This document shows, in pieces, positions 11,080-21,492 of a stretch of DNA of 64,000 nucleotides. The stretch covers positions 17,243,520 to 17,307,519 of the forward strand of contig CAIIXF020000012.1 in the NCBI GenBank assembly GCA_903813345.2, written 5' to 3'. Position numbers and translations under genes: made by a program. The notes under the pieces were generated by a model. The model had not been told where the DNA came from. It did no database searches and was given only the letters and a program-made list of their open reading frames with translations. Each line of letters starts with the position of its first letter. Positions within the stretch are counted from its first letter, which is position 1. The stretch is from Owenia fusiformis (lineage: Eukaryota > Annelida > Polychaeta > Sabellida > Oweniidae).

Positions 11080-13360
11080 GATAAAAACATTTAAGATTAC
11101 ACATGTTACAGCAGTATGTTATAACTTCTTGGTGTTACTTTTTACTTTTCTAAGAAGTATTCACATCTTCGATGCATTCCTGAACTTCTATTGATCAAAG
11201 TGATCTTTTGTGGACAGATATGACTTCGCAACTTGGTAATTGATACTCTTATTATTTTATATTAAAATAAATTAATTACACCAAAACTAATTGTTATGTT
11301 CTCTCCAATTAGCAACTGAGTGGATCAAGGGAATACACATATGATATAGTGTAAAAGGGCAGGATAGTTCAAATAAAACAAATATTTATGATTTGTTTAT
11401 CATTTTATTTCCAGTGAATAACTGTCAAAACTACTTTCAAAAGTTTCAAGCAGTTTCAAAAATTCTACAATGGAAAAACACTTATTACTGAAAGGTAACC
11501 GCTTAAAACTCAAAGTTGTAGTATATATCATCTTGCAATGTGAGTTAGAAGAATTCTTGAAGATTGTACAGCTCTTAGCTTCACACCTCTTGAGCAGTTT
11601 TCTTAATCAAACTGTCCCATATGTTTCAATGATCATATACATGCATTTTTAAGCTTACTTCATTATATGATACAGCAACATATGTCATTATCAACGACAC
11701 ACTCAGAGTACTACACTTTCCTAGCTAGGTGTTCACAAAATATGCATGTTTGTGATACAAACTAGTGCCAACCAATAGCACATAGTCTTAGCAATTAGTC
11801 GTTTATAGCCATGCCTCTCTATCGTTTCAAAAAACATACCCACGAGGAAAGTCTAAATGCCTGTATACAACCTACCGCCGAGTAAGACACGCTTATACCG
11901 CCAATCCAATGCTTGGTAAACTGGAAAATGTACAGTAAAGGTAATATTAGGCCACTATCAATTCCTTTGGATGGTTAGAATCGTTACTAAGATGTTCAGG
12001 CGGAATTGGCCCAGTAGTTGAAATATGTTTTTATGTCCAAATTAAGAGATAAGTAAAACGTATGATGGTTTTCGATTTTTTTTTCTTATTCGTACTCGCT
12101 TTAATTGATAACGAGTCATACATAAGACATACCTGGGCCAGTAAATGTATGTAATATGCGTATTATATTAAGTGTCAAATTATTAGTTCAAAATAGCACT
12201 TTTGAACCGCAAAATCTTCACATAAACGCTGTCCTAAAAGATCGGATGTTATCGGACATCGGACTCGATGTGATCGATGAGTAATATTATAAAGATCCGA
12301 AAATATCTTGAGTAAAGGATCTCAGAATCCGAACATTAAAGTAAAATCTGTTGAGATCCGATGATATCGTCGAGTTTATGACGTGCTGATGATGAAATGG
12401 TGTTAGGGCTACCAAGATGATATTTGGGAGACATATCACACTGGTGAGGTGAACATGGAGATCAATGTGACAAAGATAATGGAAACATTAAGAATAAAAA
12501 GCATCTCTGTCATGAACGTCACCACTGTATTAGATACAAAAGAAAAATCCAATCACTGCCATATGGGTCCTGGACATGGGTAATGCTACATGAATATCGA
12601 TGTTACATATTCATGTAGATGGTTATAACATGAATGAAAGCCATATAGGTGATGTTAAAGCGGATATCAATGTCACATGGGTGACATCGTAATAAAACGT
12701 TAATTTGTTCAAAGTTGCACTATTAAGGTGATGTTAGTCACATGGATGTAGGAACTCTTGGGTTAAAGTCACTTTTCATTTCTACGCTTCATTAACACTT
12801 ACTATAAAAAAGCAATGCTATCTATGAACTATAATAGCTTGGTATGATAAATAATACAAGGTGTCTCAAAAATGTACCCAAAAGTAAATTAACGGCACAG
12901 TAAAACCAATCAATATTTTCAGATATTTTGCAAGGTCATGTTGCTGGAGCTTGTAAGTTTCCTCACCAAAAACAAAGTTTTTAGTTCAGTCTTGCCTTTT
13001 TGATGATTTAACCCAAGAGGAGGGAAAACTCCATGATTCAATTGATGACATACGATTTCCTCCTTCGCGCACCTCCTTTCCCGGAAGTACGTATATTTAT
13101 ACTTCCCTCCATCTTGGTTTTTAAAGTTTTCAAATTGACCTAGTTTTAAACCAATAAACGATCGACTCGCTAAACAAATAAGCGACGATGTCATCTCAAT
13201 ACAGATTTACATTATAAGCGTATGTCATCTTTGAACCCTGGGGTTTCTCCCCCTCTTATTTAACCCTTTACTTTTTACTTCATATTTCGATGACAGCCTG
13301 TATCCTTGTGCTACATTTTTCATCATATTTGATAATGTTTCAGGGGGAACGTTTTGAATT
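11080..13360. other. intergenic, no gene recognised
   Basis: Short open frames only, none with a recognisable motif. A GATCCGA/ATCGGA-rich patch lies near 12,240-12,370. Confidence 0.5.
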
Positions 13361-13361
13361 T

Positions 13362-13460
13362 TCTTTGTATAAAAACCTCCTACCTCATACCCACCTACCC
13401 ACGTACGTTGGACATGATACAGTCTTTGAATGGTTCAATTTTAAAGATCTTTATTAAATC
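13362..13460 (+). repeat. 5' partial copy of the ~165-bp repeat
   Basis: Shares TGTATAAAxACCTCCTACC and GGACATGATACAGTC with the copy at 1,468. It stops where the AAATCTTAG block ends. With the inverted copy at ~13,640-13,795 it forms arms of a fold-back about 430 bp long. Confidence 0.7.
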
Positions 13461-13490
13461 TTAGTTTGTGGTGAATTATAGATGCATTTG

Positions 13491-13562
13491 TAACGACCCT
13501 TGATAGCAAGTTGCTACTACAGCCCAGTTGGGTTCGATCCCCACTCGGCTTGTTGGTCGTTA
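13491..13562 (+). ncRNA. tRNA-like SINE head candidate
   Basis: GGTTCGATCCC matches the RNA polymerase III B box. It sits in a 4-bp T-arm-like stem (TGGG/CCCA). TAACGACC and GGTCGTTA pair perfectly at the two ends over 72 nt. The distance from T arm to 3' acceptor strand is too long for a working tRNA, so I read it as a tRNA-derived SINE fragment between two inverted repeat copies. Confidence 0.4.
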
Positions 13563-13639
13563 GTTAGTTATTCCCCTTGGGCGCCCTCGGGTCATTGCAC
13601 ATTACAATGAGCCCATATGCCTTTATTTATGCATCTGTC

Positions 13640-13795
13640 ATCCGTCTAGTCATAAAATACAGCCGGAATTGTAGAAATGTTAATAATTAGAGCTATTCTA
13701 AGATTTAAAAATCTTTAAATTTGAACCCTTCAATGACTGTATCATGTCCCACGTAGGTGGGAAGGTGGGTATGAGGTAGGAGGTATTTTATACGA
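13640..13795 (-). repeat. inverted copy of the ~165-bp repeat
   Basis: On the minus strand it runs from CGTATAAAATACCTCC to GACTAGACGGATGACAG. This matches the 1,468-1,628 copy along its whole length with few differences. Confidence 0.75.
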
Positions 13796-13799
13796 AGTT

Positions 13800-15160
13800 C
13801 ATTCAGATTAATAAATATTAATGAAAGCCGTGGTATTGGGTTTAACTTGTTGAACTAGATGCTATCATGATCCATAACATGTCAGGTAAACAACTAAGCC
13901 AGTCTTTATAATGAAAATGTCAACTGGGCCCAGCTCCGGCATTTCAGTGATTCAAAGCGGATTGACTGACTATAGTGTCAATTCAAGACCCATGCGCAAT
14001 AGTTTGGGATATTAATAAATGCATTCATACATAAATCAATCAAATATCACAAGGTAGTTAAATGCAAATAAACACGTAGCAATAAAGCAATATGTGCTTG
14101 GTTCCGCGTGACATGATGATGTAAATATAAACAACAAACAGACTAGACTATTATAATATCACTTGGTATTTCATAACAGATCTAGAAAGGCCGGAATGGG
14201 TGAGTTAACTACGATTTTTTAAAATAGCAAAAATAATAGAGTGCAAATCGCCCTATGAGAATAAAAATCTCCCATCTCACATTTTTGTGAAACTGAGAAA
14301 TCAATTTTTGAAAGTTTAGGCATCTGTAACTACAATACTATCTATCTGTCATTTGTGAAATTTTTACATTCTTCTTATCAGAATTCATGAATTCTAAGAT
14401 TTTCTTAAAAGGGGAGATAGGACAATTCAATTCCGATCTTTTCGTAACATAGATTAATGTTGAGCTATGCCCATTTTGCGATATAATATTTTCAATGGAC
14501 ACAAATTTCTCCATTCATTTTTTTCAAAAATAAATTCAAATCTCAGTTTAAAATTGTAATATAATAATTCTGAGTCACATGGTGTAATTGTAGGTGCTAT
14601 TGTAGGTAGCATAGAATATTCCTCCCTACTTTTGATTTATATCATTTAAATGTTGCCACTTTTGTTGATAAGAGTTTCCTCAATACATATCTTTTTCAAG
14701 ATTATTTCAAAACAGCACTTTACACAACCATAAAACGAGAACAAGAAACAACTTAGTTCGACCCAAGTTCCATTCAAAACTGGTTGGGACTCTCAACTTC
14801 ATAGTACCTTTTTAACAAATTGCCTAAATGCGCCAATCCAATCTGCCATGCAGGTCATCGTGAGATATCACAGCCTTCTCTTAGCTTCCTTCTAGACATT
14901 CTTGTGCATGGCAGAGATATCGATGGTCTGAGTATCAGAGTGCATACAGCATTTAACGTGACCAACAGAGAGCGAACATGAGCATGAATTAGTTGACATC
15001 AATTGATGTTATCCAATGCGTACATCAGAGAGTATACGTCGATAAACCCACAATCTCATTATCTTGCATTATTTTGCAATTATGTTCTATGGTATGTGTA
15101 TCAACTGTTTTAATCATTTCAACTGTTTCAACCACAGGACATGAATTGTTTCAATGCTAG
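13800..15160. other. intergenic, no gene recognised
   Basis: AT-rich, no long frame, no recognisable element. Confidence 0.5.
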
Positions 15161-15162
15161 CA

Positions 15163-15372
15163 TCATTTCCTCCACCAGGTACCATTTGCATTCGTTCGAC
15201 TTCGCTTCTTAAAAGAGAGCTTCGTCTTTAGTTTATGACTAGAATCTGCGCACAGGGTATCCATTAGGCACAAATCCTTCGTACACGATCCAATGATGTT
15301 CCTGATCATTTTAACCTTTTCAATCGTTTCGCATGACAGAACAAAAACCAAAACCAAGAATCCCCGCTTCAT
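15163..15372 (-). CDS. candidate small secreted peptide (69 aa), divergent from the EGF-VWD gene
   Basis: The minus-strand ATG at 15,372 is followed by MKRGFLVLVFVLSC, a good signal peptide. The mature part has three further cysteines (SC, LC, LC within ~13 residues), then lysine-rich SFKKR and a tail NGTWW before the stop. KKR could be a dibasic processing site. The start is only 90 bp from the start of the plus-strand secreted gene, so the two may share a bidirectional promoter. A GTACCT donor after GCAAATG could instead make this a first exon. No homologue recognised; a chance frame remains possible. Confidence 0.35.
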   Translation of the reverse strand: MKRGFLVLVFVLSCETIEKVKMIRNIIGSCTKDLCLMDTLCADSSHKLKTKLSFKKRSRTNANGTWWRK

Positions 15373-15462
15373 CGATGTTCTTACAGAAACATTTTCACTA
15401 ATATTGCAAAACTAAATGCGAATTTAAACTTTAATAATCTGACCTTATCATCAGAGGTGAAC

Positions 15463-16174
15463 ATGCTCCCAGTGGTGCTCTTGCTCCTTCTGATTGCCAA
15501 CACGTGTAAGTCCGATTGGATATGTGACATCACGACACGGCTGATAGACACCTCAATGTCATACAAAACTAGACGATGTGAAATCACGATACGTGACTTA
15601 AGTAGAGTCAAAGCAGATTTAATTCGTTTTAGAAGAACACAGGCCTTCGTAAGCAGTTCATTAAATAAGAAAACAATAGATAACCTTTTTAAAAAATTCA
15701 AGATGATAAACAAGCAAATGAAAATGTACGTGAAAATGGATCTACCACGTATAAAGGCGAAATTCAGAGAATTGCCTCAAACGCATGAGGCGAGAATTCA
15801 GGGCGATGTCGTAATGCAACTTGTTGATGCGTACTTTAAGCTCAATCCATGTAGTACGCAAACATTGCAAGAGAAACAGGATGATATCGATGCTATTAGA
15901 TTAGCCAGTGAGAATTGGAAACAGGCGATTAGAAATGGATTGAATGACCCGAATGTTAAAAACACTCTAATTAACCTCAATAAATTAAAAGAAAAATTTG
16001 ACAAAAATTTGGCAAAAATAGCTGGAACCTTTCCTAAAATTGAATCCCTTTTCGAAATGTTAATAAAAATGGCGAATCATATTCGAAATGAATTCCCATG
16101 CAACATCGAGACAACTGAAGTTCCAGTCACAACTAGTAAACCAAAAACAACAAAGGAGGCTACACCCAAAACTG
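15463..16174 (+). CDS. exon 1: signal peptide and helical domain of a secreted EGF-VWD protein
   Basis: First of seven coding exons (15463-16174, 19805-19909, 20146-20268, 21206-21492, 25078-25267, 25743-25884, 26064-26253; 582 aa in all; every junction keeps frame). The ATG at 15,463 begins MLPVVLLLLLIANTCKS, a strong signal peptide. The next ~190 residues are rich in Lys, Leu, Ile and Arg with helix-like spacing and four scattered cysteines (ICD, RCE, NPC, FPC), so probably a helical bundle; I do not recognise the family. A Thr/Lys/Pro linker (VTTSKPKTTKEATPKT), likely O-glycosylated, ends the exon at G|GTATGT in phase 1. The product is extracellular. Confidence 0.8.
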
Positions 16175-16800
16175 GTATGTTGAAAACAATATGAATAAAG
16201 AAGTTTTTGTTGTTACACTGCACTTTGATTCAATGGATTCATGATTTACATATAGTTGAGGTGATGTTAACAATATACGGTTAAAAAACAATGTAAAGGC
16301 CCGGTCACACCACCCGGACGTTGCTGGAGCGTTCCTTGAACGTTGAAAAAATTCATCAACGCTCGTCAACGCGCACAAAATGGGGAAAAAACAAAAACAC
16401 GGGCGTTGGCTTAGCGGTGCACCGCTGAAGCCGGCGTTGCTTTAGCGTTGGTTAAGCGGTTGCGAGCGGTAGCTAGCGTTTGTTTAGCGGTAATGCGAGC
16501 GTTGGTATAGCGGCGTTCTGCGCATGAGAGCGTTGCCTCGGCGGGGATATAAATAGCAGCAGCGTTGGTTTAGCAGCATATCGCGTTTGACTACTGGGAA
16601 ATTATTTCAAGTGGGAAGTGTTTAAGGGTAAAGACCTTTATTGGAATTTGTAACTTTAACAAAAGTCCTTCAAGGATTAAAGAAGAAATGTTTTAAATCT
16701 AAGGTGCTTTTATTAATGTAATATGACATTAAGAATGAATAACATTACAATTTTCTTTAATAATCTCTCATATCATTTCAAACAAACATATCACAATTTA

Positions 16801-18482
16801 TGCCTAGGTCACATAGCCGCCGGGCGCCGGCCGATGAGTAGTCATCGGCCGATTTCTAAATCGACCGGGCGCCGGTGACTTTTCACCGATGTCTTGATCT
16901 AATCGTGAGTATGGTCACATTAGTATAGGCATCGTACGGCGCCCGCAATCAATTGAATCTGAAAGACATCGCACGGGTATCGCAAGGCTATCTGCCGATG
17001 GCCGTACGGCACCCGCCAGGACATCGGTCGATCTACAGGCCTCTAGATTTATACTAAATTCTTGTATGACCCAGAACATGGACCATGCCCAGAATGACTG
17101 TTCCACATGGCGTGAATGCAAGATTTGAAAACGAAATACTTCGATAGACAGGACTTCCAGGATAATAATGTTTTCATGCAATAAAAATCACAAAAAGAAG
17201 GTCCTCTTTTGAGTAAATAGGTTTAATATTTAGAAAAAATGCTGACATGGGGTCCCTATTCATAATATTTCAAATTGTTTGATTGATATTTTTACTATCA
17301 TGGGTACTTCAATTGAAAGAAAACATATTGTTTTAATAAAAACACTGTATTTACTATTAATGCCCAGAAAGTACTCATGTTGAAAGATATGACCGTCTAA
17401 AATCATTTGCCATACTGCACGTGGTATTTTCATCAAAGTGCACCCTGACCTTAATTCATTTTTAGATCTTTCATATAAACAAATACTATGTCTAACTGTC
17501 CACCCGATGCTATTAGCAAAATTCCATGTTTCTGCATCTTTCTTTTGTCTGTTCTCGTTAAGAGAATTTGTTTGGTCACAAAAATATGGCCTCTACTCTT
17601 CAAAGAACTTGGCAATTTTTTCTTCTATTTCAAGTGGAGTACCCTCTTCCCTCGACACATCTAAATCTTCATCATCCATTAGCTCACTAGCATTGTTATT
17701 TTCTTTTTCCACCTGTCTTCCCAAGGCCTTCCTCATATATGGCCCATTGGCCTTATCTCCATTATCCTTAGTCTTTGGCATATTAACTGTGATTGAGACA
17801 GTGAACTTTCGTATTAAAATTGTGACCCTTGAAAATACTGTACTCACAAAAACATTCAGAAGATAAATAATTAAAATTAAAATAAATGATTTGTAATGGT
17901 ATATGCATGAGTGAATATACGCATAAAATGTATCACTCTATTCAATGTGTATGACAGACATACACGATTAATGTCAATATAAGAACGACTAGATCAACCT
18001 ACCCACCCACACAGCCATTCAAATGTGTGTCATTATTTTACAGTAAGCCTAATCGTTCCATTTATGTTTTATAAAAAATCTCTGACAGTGAGTAGTAATT
18101 ATAATTCCTTACCTCATTATTTCTAAAACCTTTATATCACTTTATAAGTAATCATTATTAAGATTTATCAACAAATCAGCACGCAAAATCCCAAGATGAC
18201 CGTGCGATGCCACCGGGCGCCGTAAGATAATCGTACGATGACCGGACGGGACACGGCCGGGTAGGTACCGATGAATTTGGTTGAGAAAAAATCGCCAAGA
18301 CATCGGCAACTTTTATCTCCGCGATAAAACTCTGCCGGCGCCCGTACGATGTCTAAAAATCGGCCGATGAGTGGCGATCATCGCCCGGCGCCCGTACGAT
18401 GCCCGGGCTCGCCGGCCGATTTTGAACAAAATACTCATCGGCCGGGCGCCGTAGTAAAAATTGGAACTATGTGACCAAGGCA
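16801..18482. mobile_element. nested PIF/Harbinger-like transposon with TTA target duplication
   Basis: TGCCTAGGTCACATAG at 16,801 pairs with the reverse complement of CTATGTGACCAAGGCA at 18,467-18,482 (15 of 16). TTA flanks both ends (16,798-16,800 and 18,483-18,485), the 3-bp TWA-type duplication usual for PIF/Harbinger. Inside both ends are GGGCGCCGGCCGATGAG-type subterminal repeats. The body carries a broken MADF-like frame on the minus strand. It lies wholly inside the outer element, so it is younger. Confidence 0.78.
17440..17847 (-). pseudogene. MADF/Myb-like DNA-binding protein of a Harbinger-type element (broken)
   Basis: Minus-strand frame from about 17,847: a Lys/Asp-rich start, then EIEEKIAKFFEE, an in-frame TAG, and the same frame goes on with RPYFCDQTN, ENRQKKDAETW and a GWTVRH segment. 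This order fits a MADF domain, whose members often pair with Harbinger transposases. The amber stop falls inside the domain, so the copy should not make the full protein. Family call is from motif pattern only. Confidence 0.5.
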
Positions 18483-19243
18483 TTAATCGTTGCATTTCCA
18501 TTACTTGGAACCGATTTACGTTCAAATTGCTTTAACAATGTCAAATAACATTTACAGCAAAGTAATAATCATGACGCATGACAAATTTTTGCATTGCTGT
18601 GCGCGCATCAACTTTTTGTATCATACCATGACGAGTGCAACATTTTACAAGCTACGCAGAAAATTCACAGATAATTTATTGAATTGCTTGACGTGAAAAC
18701 ACTAGGTATATACTATATTTGAATAAAGGTCTCAGTAAAAGTCTATTTGTATTAACATTTAATGAAAAACAAAAATCGCATAATTCACCTTTCTAAAATC
18801 CAAAATCACAAACTTTGAGCGCTTAATTTAGGAATTTACAATGCAAAAACTTGAAATGCCAGACATGAATATATATCAAATGTAAAATGCACAAGTGTCT
18901 CCACAGTGTTCTACACAGTGGTGCATTTCTCCACGTATTTATAGCCAAATTCTGGTCCCGCTCCGACACCTCTATACCAACGCCAAAGCAAAGTTCATCG
19001 CCGCCATGGAACGCTGCGACAACGTCCGACACCGGCGTAAAATTGTCCCTTTTTCAACGCTCGCAATATTTTGAGCAGCTCAAAACTTTTGGAGCGTTAG
19101 GATGGCCACTCGAGAAACATCCGCGTTGGCCGAGCGTTTACAGCGTTGCTTTAACGGATGCCAACTTTTGTTAAACGGTGGTGAACGTTTACGAGCGTTG
19201 ACCGGGCCTTTATGTCTGTAAAGTTCATTCACACACCGGACTA

Positions 19244-19736
19244 CCCTGACAACGGTAAAGTCAGATACCGTTGTCATAAATGGCGGCCACAGGATCGTAT
19301 TTGATTCGATTTTCATTAACTGCATGTTTAATAGAGCTCCATTGGTCAGTTGGTAGTACAATCAATCAAAGTGTCTTTCTTCTCATTACATAGTTAAATA
19401 TGTTTTGCCATCGAAATAAAGCCTTCAATTTTCCTGATCAAAATATGGCACAGGACAACGTAATTCGGATCTATCCTTTCTCTGTGAATGATTTGAAATT
19501 CAGATTCCGTTGCCATTGACGATAGGGAAGACTGTATATTGTGGCGATTCAAGACCACATTAGATCGAAAGTGGGATTTCATATAATACACCATCACAAG
19601 AGCTTAATGCATACAGTACAGAAATCAGCGACAATAAGGTCACATAAAATGAGAATCAACAATTGATTAAAAGAGTTCAAGCAACGGTTACGCCCGCCAT
19701 TTGTGACAACGGTATCTGACTTTACCGTTGTCAGGG
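19244..19736. mobile_element. Tc1/mariner-type MITE (493 bp, TA target duplication)
   Basis: CCCTGACAACGGTAAAGTCA at the left end is matched by its inverse at 19,717-19,736. The inverted repeat extends about 45 bp through the AAATGGCGG segment with few mismatches. TA flanks both ends (19,242-43 and 19,737-38). Each arm also contains its own small palindrome (GACAACGGTA...TACCGTTGTC). No coding capacity. It lies 31 bp beyond the outer transposon and 68 bp before the EGF exon. Confidence 0.88.
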
Positions 19737-19804
19737 TATTCCAGTGCGATACAGGGTCACTGGTGATAGTTGCCTTTAAGTTATTTTTCTTATCCAACAC
19801 TTAG

Positions 19805-19909
19805 TTACATGTGTACCAACTTGCGTCCACGGAAGTTGCGAGAAACTTGGAAATGGGGAATATATTTGTAAATGTAACACTGGATTCAATGGCGTCGACT
19901 GCTCTCTTA
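19805..19909 (+). CDS. exon 2: EGF-like domain 1
   Basis: A CACTTAG acceptor and TTA|GTAAGT donor bound a 105-bp phase 1-1 exon. It encodes TCVPTCVHGSCEK, ICKCNTGFNGVDC, with six cysteines in EGF order and the CxCxxGFxGxxC ending. Exon phase and size are normal for EGF modules in extracellular proteins. It joins exon 1 in frame across the transposon-filled intron. Confidence 0.88.
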
Positions 19910-20145
19910 GTAAGTAAAACTTGACAATCACCACGAACAAAATATGTTTTCAAAATGTTCCTAAAAATTAAACTCTGAATACTTAAAAGGCATAAGATAA
20001 TATAGTTTACTCAAACCCCGTTCGTTGGAGTTATATCCTTTCTTATATATAATGTGTAAATGATCTTTTTAAATTTAAAGGCGAAATACTTGGACATTTT
20101 GTAAACCTTCTTACTTTCGTATCACGATTGTGTATTTTATTGTAG

Positions 20146-20268
20146 ATGACCCGTGTGGCTGTGGCGAGGGCGGAGTCTGCGACTGCGCATCAAGCCCCTG
20201 TAAATGTAAATGCTTCCCCTTGTACTCTGGTGCAAAATGTCAGACAATTTTACCCTTGGACCCGTACG
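20146..20268 (+). CDS. exon 3: EGF-like / Cys-rich domain 2
   Basis: A TTGTAG acceptor and TACG|GTAAGC donor bound a 123-bp phase 1-1 exon. It encodes DPCGCGEGGVCDC, SPCKCKCFPLYSGAKC and then QTILPLDPYG. Nine cysteines in 41 residues exceed the EGF norm, so this is an atypical EGF-like module with extra CxC pairs. It joins directly to the VWD exon. Confidence 0.82.
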
Positions 20269-20364
20269 GTAAGCCACCAGTCATAAAGGATAACTTTTGT
20301 CTTACTCCATACTAAATTCGAGTGCTCACTAAATTCGAGTGCTCACATTAATACCAACCATTCT

Positions 20365-20428
20365 TGTAAATCTTTCCCCATGTGCTCTAGGACAAAATGC
20401 CAGACAGTTCTACCTTTGGAGACGCTCG
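20365..20428 (+). pseudogene. decayed duplicate of EGF exon 3
   Basis: The segment from TGTAAATCTTTCCCCATGTG to ...ACGCTCG, followed by a GTATGC donor, parallels the 3' half of exon 3 and its splice donor, including the intronic TAAGCCACCA. Its frame still reads CKSFPMCSRTKCQTVLPLE against CKCFPLYSGAKCQTILPLD. No acceptor with a pyrimidine tract precedes it. Most likely a tandem-duplication relic; an alternative exon is less likely. Confidence 0.65.
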
Positions 20429-20459
20429 GTATGCATAAGCCACCACCCATCATTTGGAG

Positions 20460-21200
20460 TTTATTTGAAAGAGGGGTGTATTAAAAAAGTGTTATAACCT
20501 CTTTTTGAAGGCCCATGGGTGTTTTTTGAGGGCCTCTAAATAAATGCCCAATGGGCGAAATATTCGAGGAAAGGATTCTTATTAGAATTGCTTAAAACGA
20601 AACGGTAGTAAGTGATTACTGTCGTACAAGTACTTATTTTGTTTTTGTAATATTTACAGTTTCTCCCTCTAACATTGGCTTTTCTACGAGCTATTTTGTT
20701 TGTTTGTGTCAACATGTCATTTGAGACTTCCATTTGCATCTTATTGGCACGGTTTAAATTATTATCAAAATTCTGTTGTACATACGATGTACAATTGCTA
20801 GGCCTAGTTTATCCTCTGTGTGCATGCGCGTCTCCTCTCGTTGGGAGCAGCCATACCGTATCAAGGTCAATTTAGAAATGAGTAACGAAAACGCCCACCC
20901 CCTTGATTTGGTAAAAAACTATTCCCCTTTTATAAAGGCCCATGCGAAATGAACGTCCAGTGGGTCTAATTGCGAGAAATTCAGACCAAAGTTCAATGAA
21001 CCTCCACACAATTCGATCGTATATACGTATGGATATCAATTGGTATCCTATGGGTATCTAGTGTGTAAATGTAACACTTGATAATAATCATATTTCATGA
21101 ATAAAAAATGCAAGCATTTCTATATTCCCAAAGGTAGCCTATCTAGGTGAAAAATATAGAAAGTACTTAAACTACTCAGTAGTGCATGCACCATAATATC
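20460..21200. other. intron 3 of the EGF-VWD gene, nothing further recognised
   Basis: No exon or transposon end recognised besides the exon relic before it. A GAGGCCC/GGGCCTC hairpin is visible near 20,500-20,535. Confidence 0.4.
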
Positions 21201-21205
21201 TCTAG

Positions 21206-21492
21206 GCTGTCGTATTAGTGAGGAGATGCACACCAATAGGTTTTGGCAAAATACCATAATGACACACTATGCGACATTCGACAGAGGGCGTTATAACTTC
21301 CTTGGACGCTGTCTTTACGTACTGACGGAACCAAAGGACGCCGTTGAGCCCAAGTTTCAAATTGCTCTTCGCCAGAAGCTTCACGCGAAAGATGGGAGGA
21401 ACCATACCTGGCCTGAATATATTGTGCTACATGTAAACGGTAGAGATGTTATAATTGGTCAGGAGAAGGCCGATGGGGAGGTTGATGTGAGG
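21206..21492 (+). CDS. exon 4: N-terminal part of a VWD domain
   Basis: The acceptor CTCTAG precedes G|GC TGT. The encoded protein has HYATFDRGRYNFLGRCLYVL, the hallmark HYxTFDGxxYxFxGxCxYVL of von Willebrand factor type D domains, followed by VLHVNGRDVII. The usual GDPH just before Y is IMTH here. The exon ends at GTG AGG|GTATGT in phase 0, and the next exon starts in phase 0 after the LINE-filled intron. The donor lies at or within a few bases of the LINE's 5' edge. Confidence 0.88.

Larger units (their letters stand above)
16294..19212. mobile_element. terminal-inverted-repeat DNA transposon (outer, 2.9 kb), in intron 1 of the EGF-VWD gene
   Basis: The ends are TAAAGGCCCGGTCA at 16,294 and its reverse complement at 19,199-19,212. 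Both subterminal zones are crowded with GCGTTG, TTAGCGGT and AACGCTC motifs in both orientations, like transposase-binding arrays. GGATATAAATAGCAGC near 16,545 resembles a TATA promoter. No transposase frame remains. A second element is nested inside. Flanks share only TG, so the target duplication is unclear. Confidence 0.75.

Noticed and set aside
13491-13562. Functional tRNA gene
   Set aside because: B box and end stem are present, but the distance from T arm to acceptor strand is wrong and no proper D or anticodon arm is seen.
17438-17866. 142-codon plus-strand frame
   Set aside because: It is antisense to the MADF-like relic, whose minus-strand reading makes better sense.
16294-19212. 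Protein-coding transposase in the outer element
   Set aside because: No frame of useful length or DDE-type motif was found outside the nested element.
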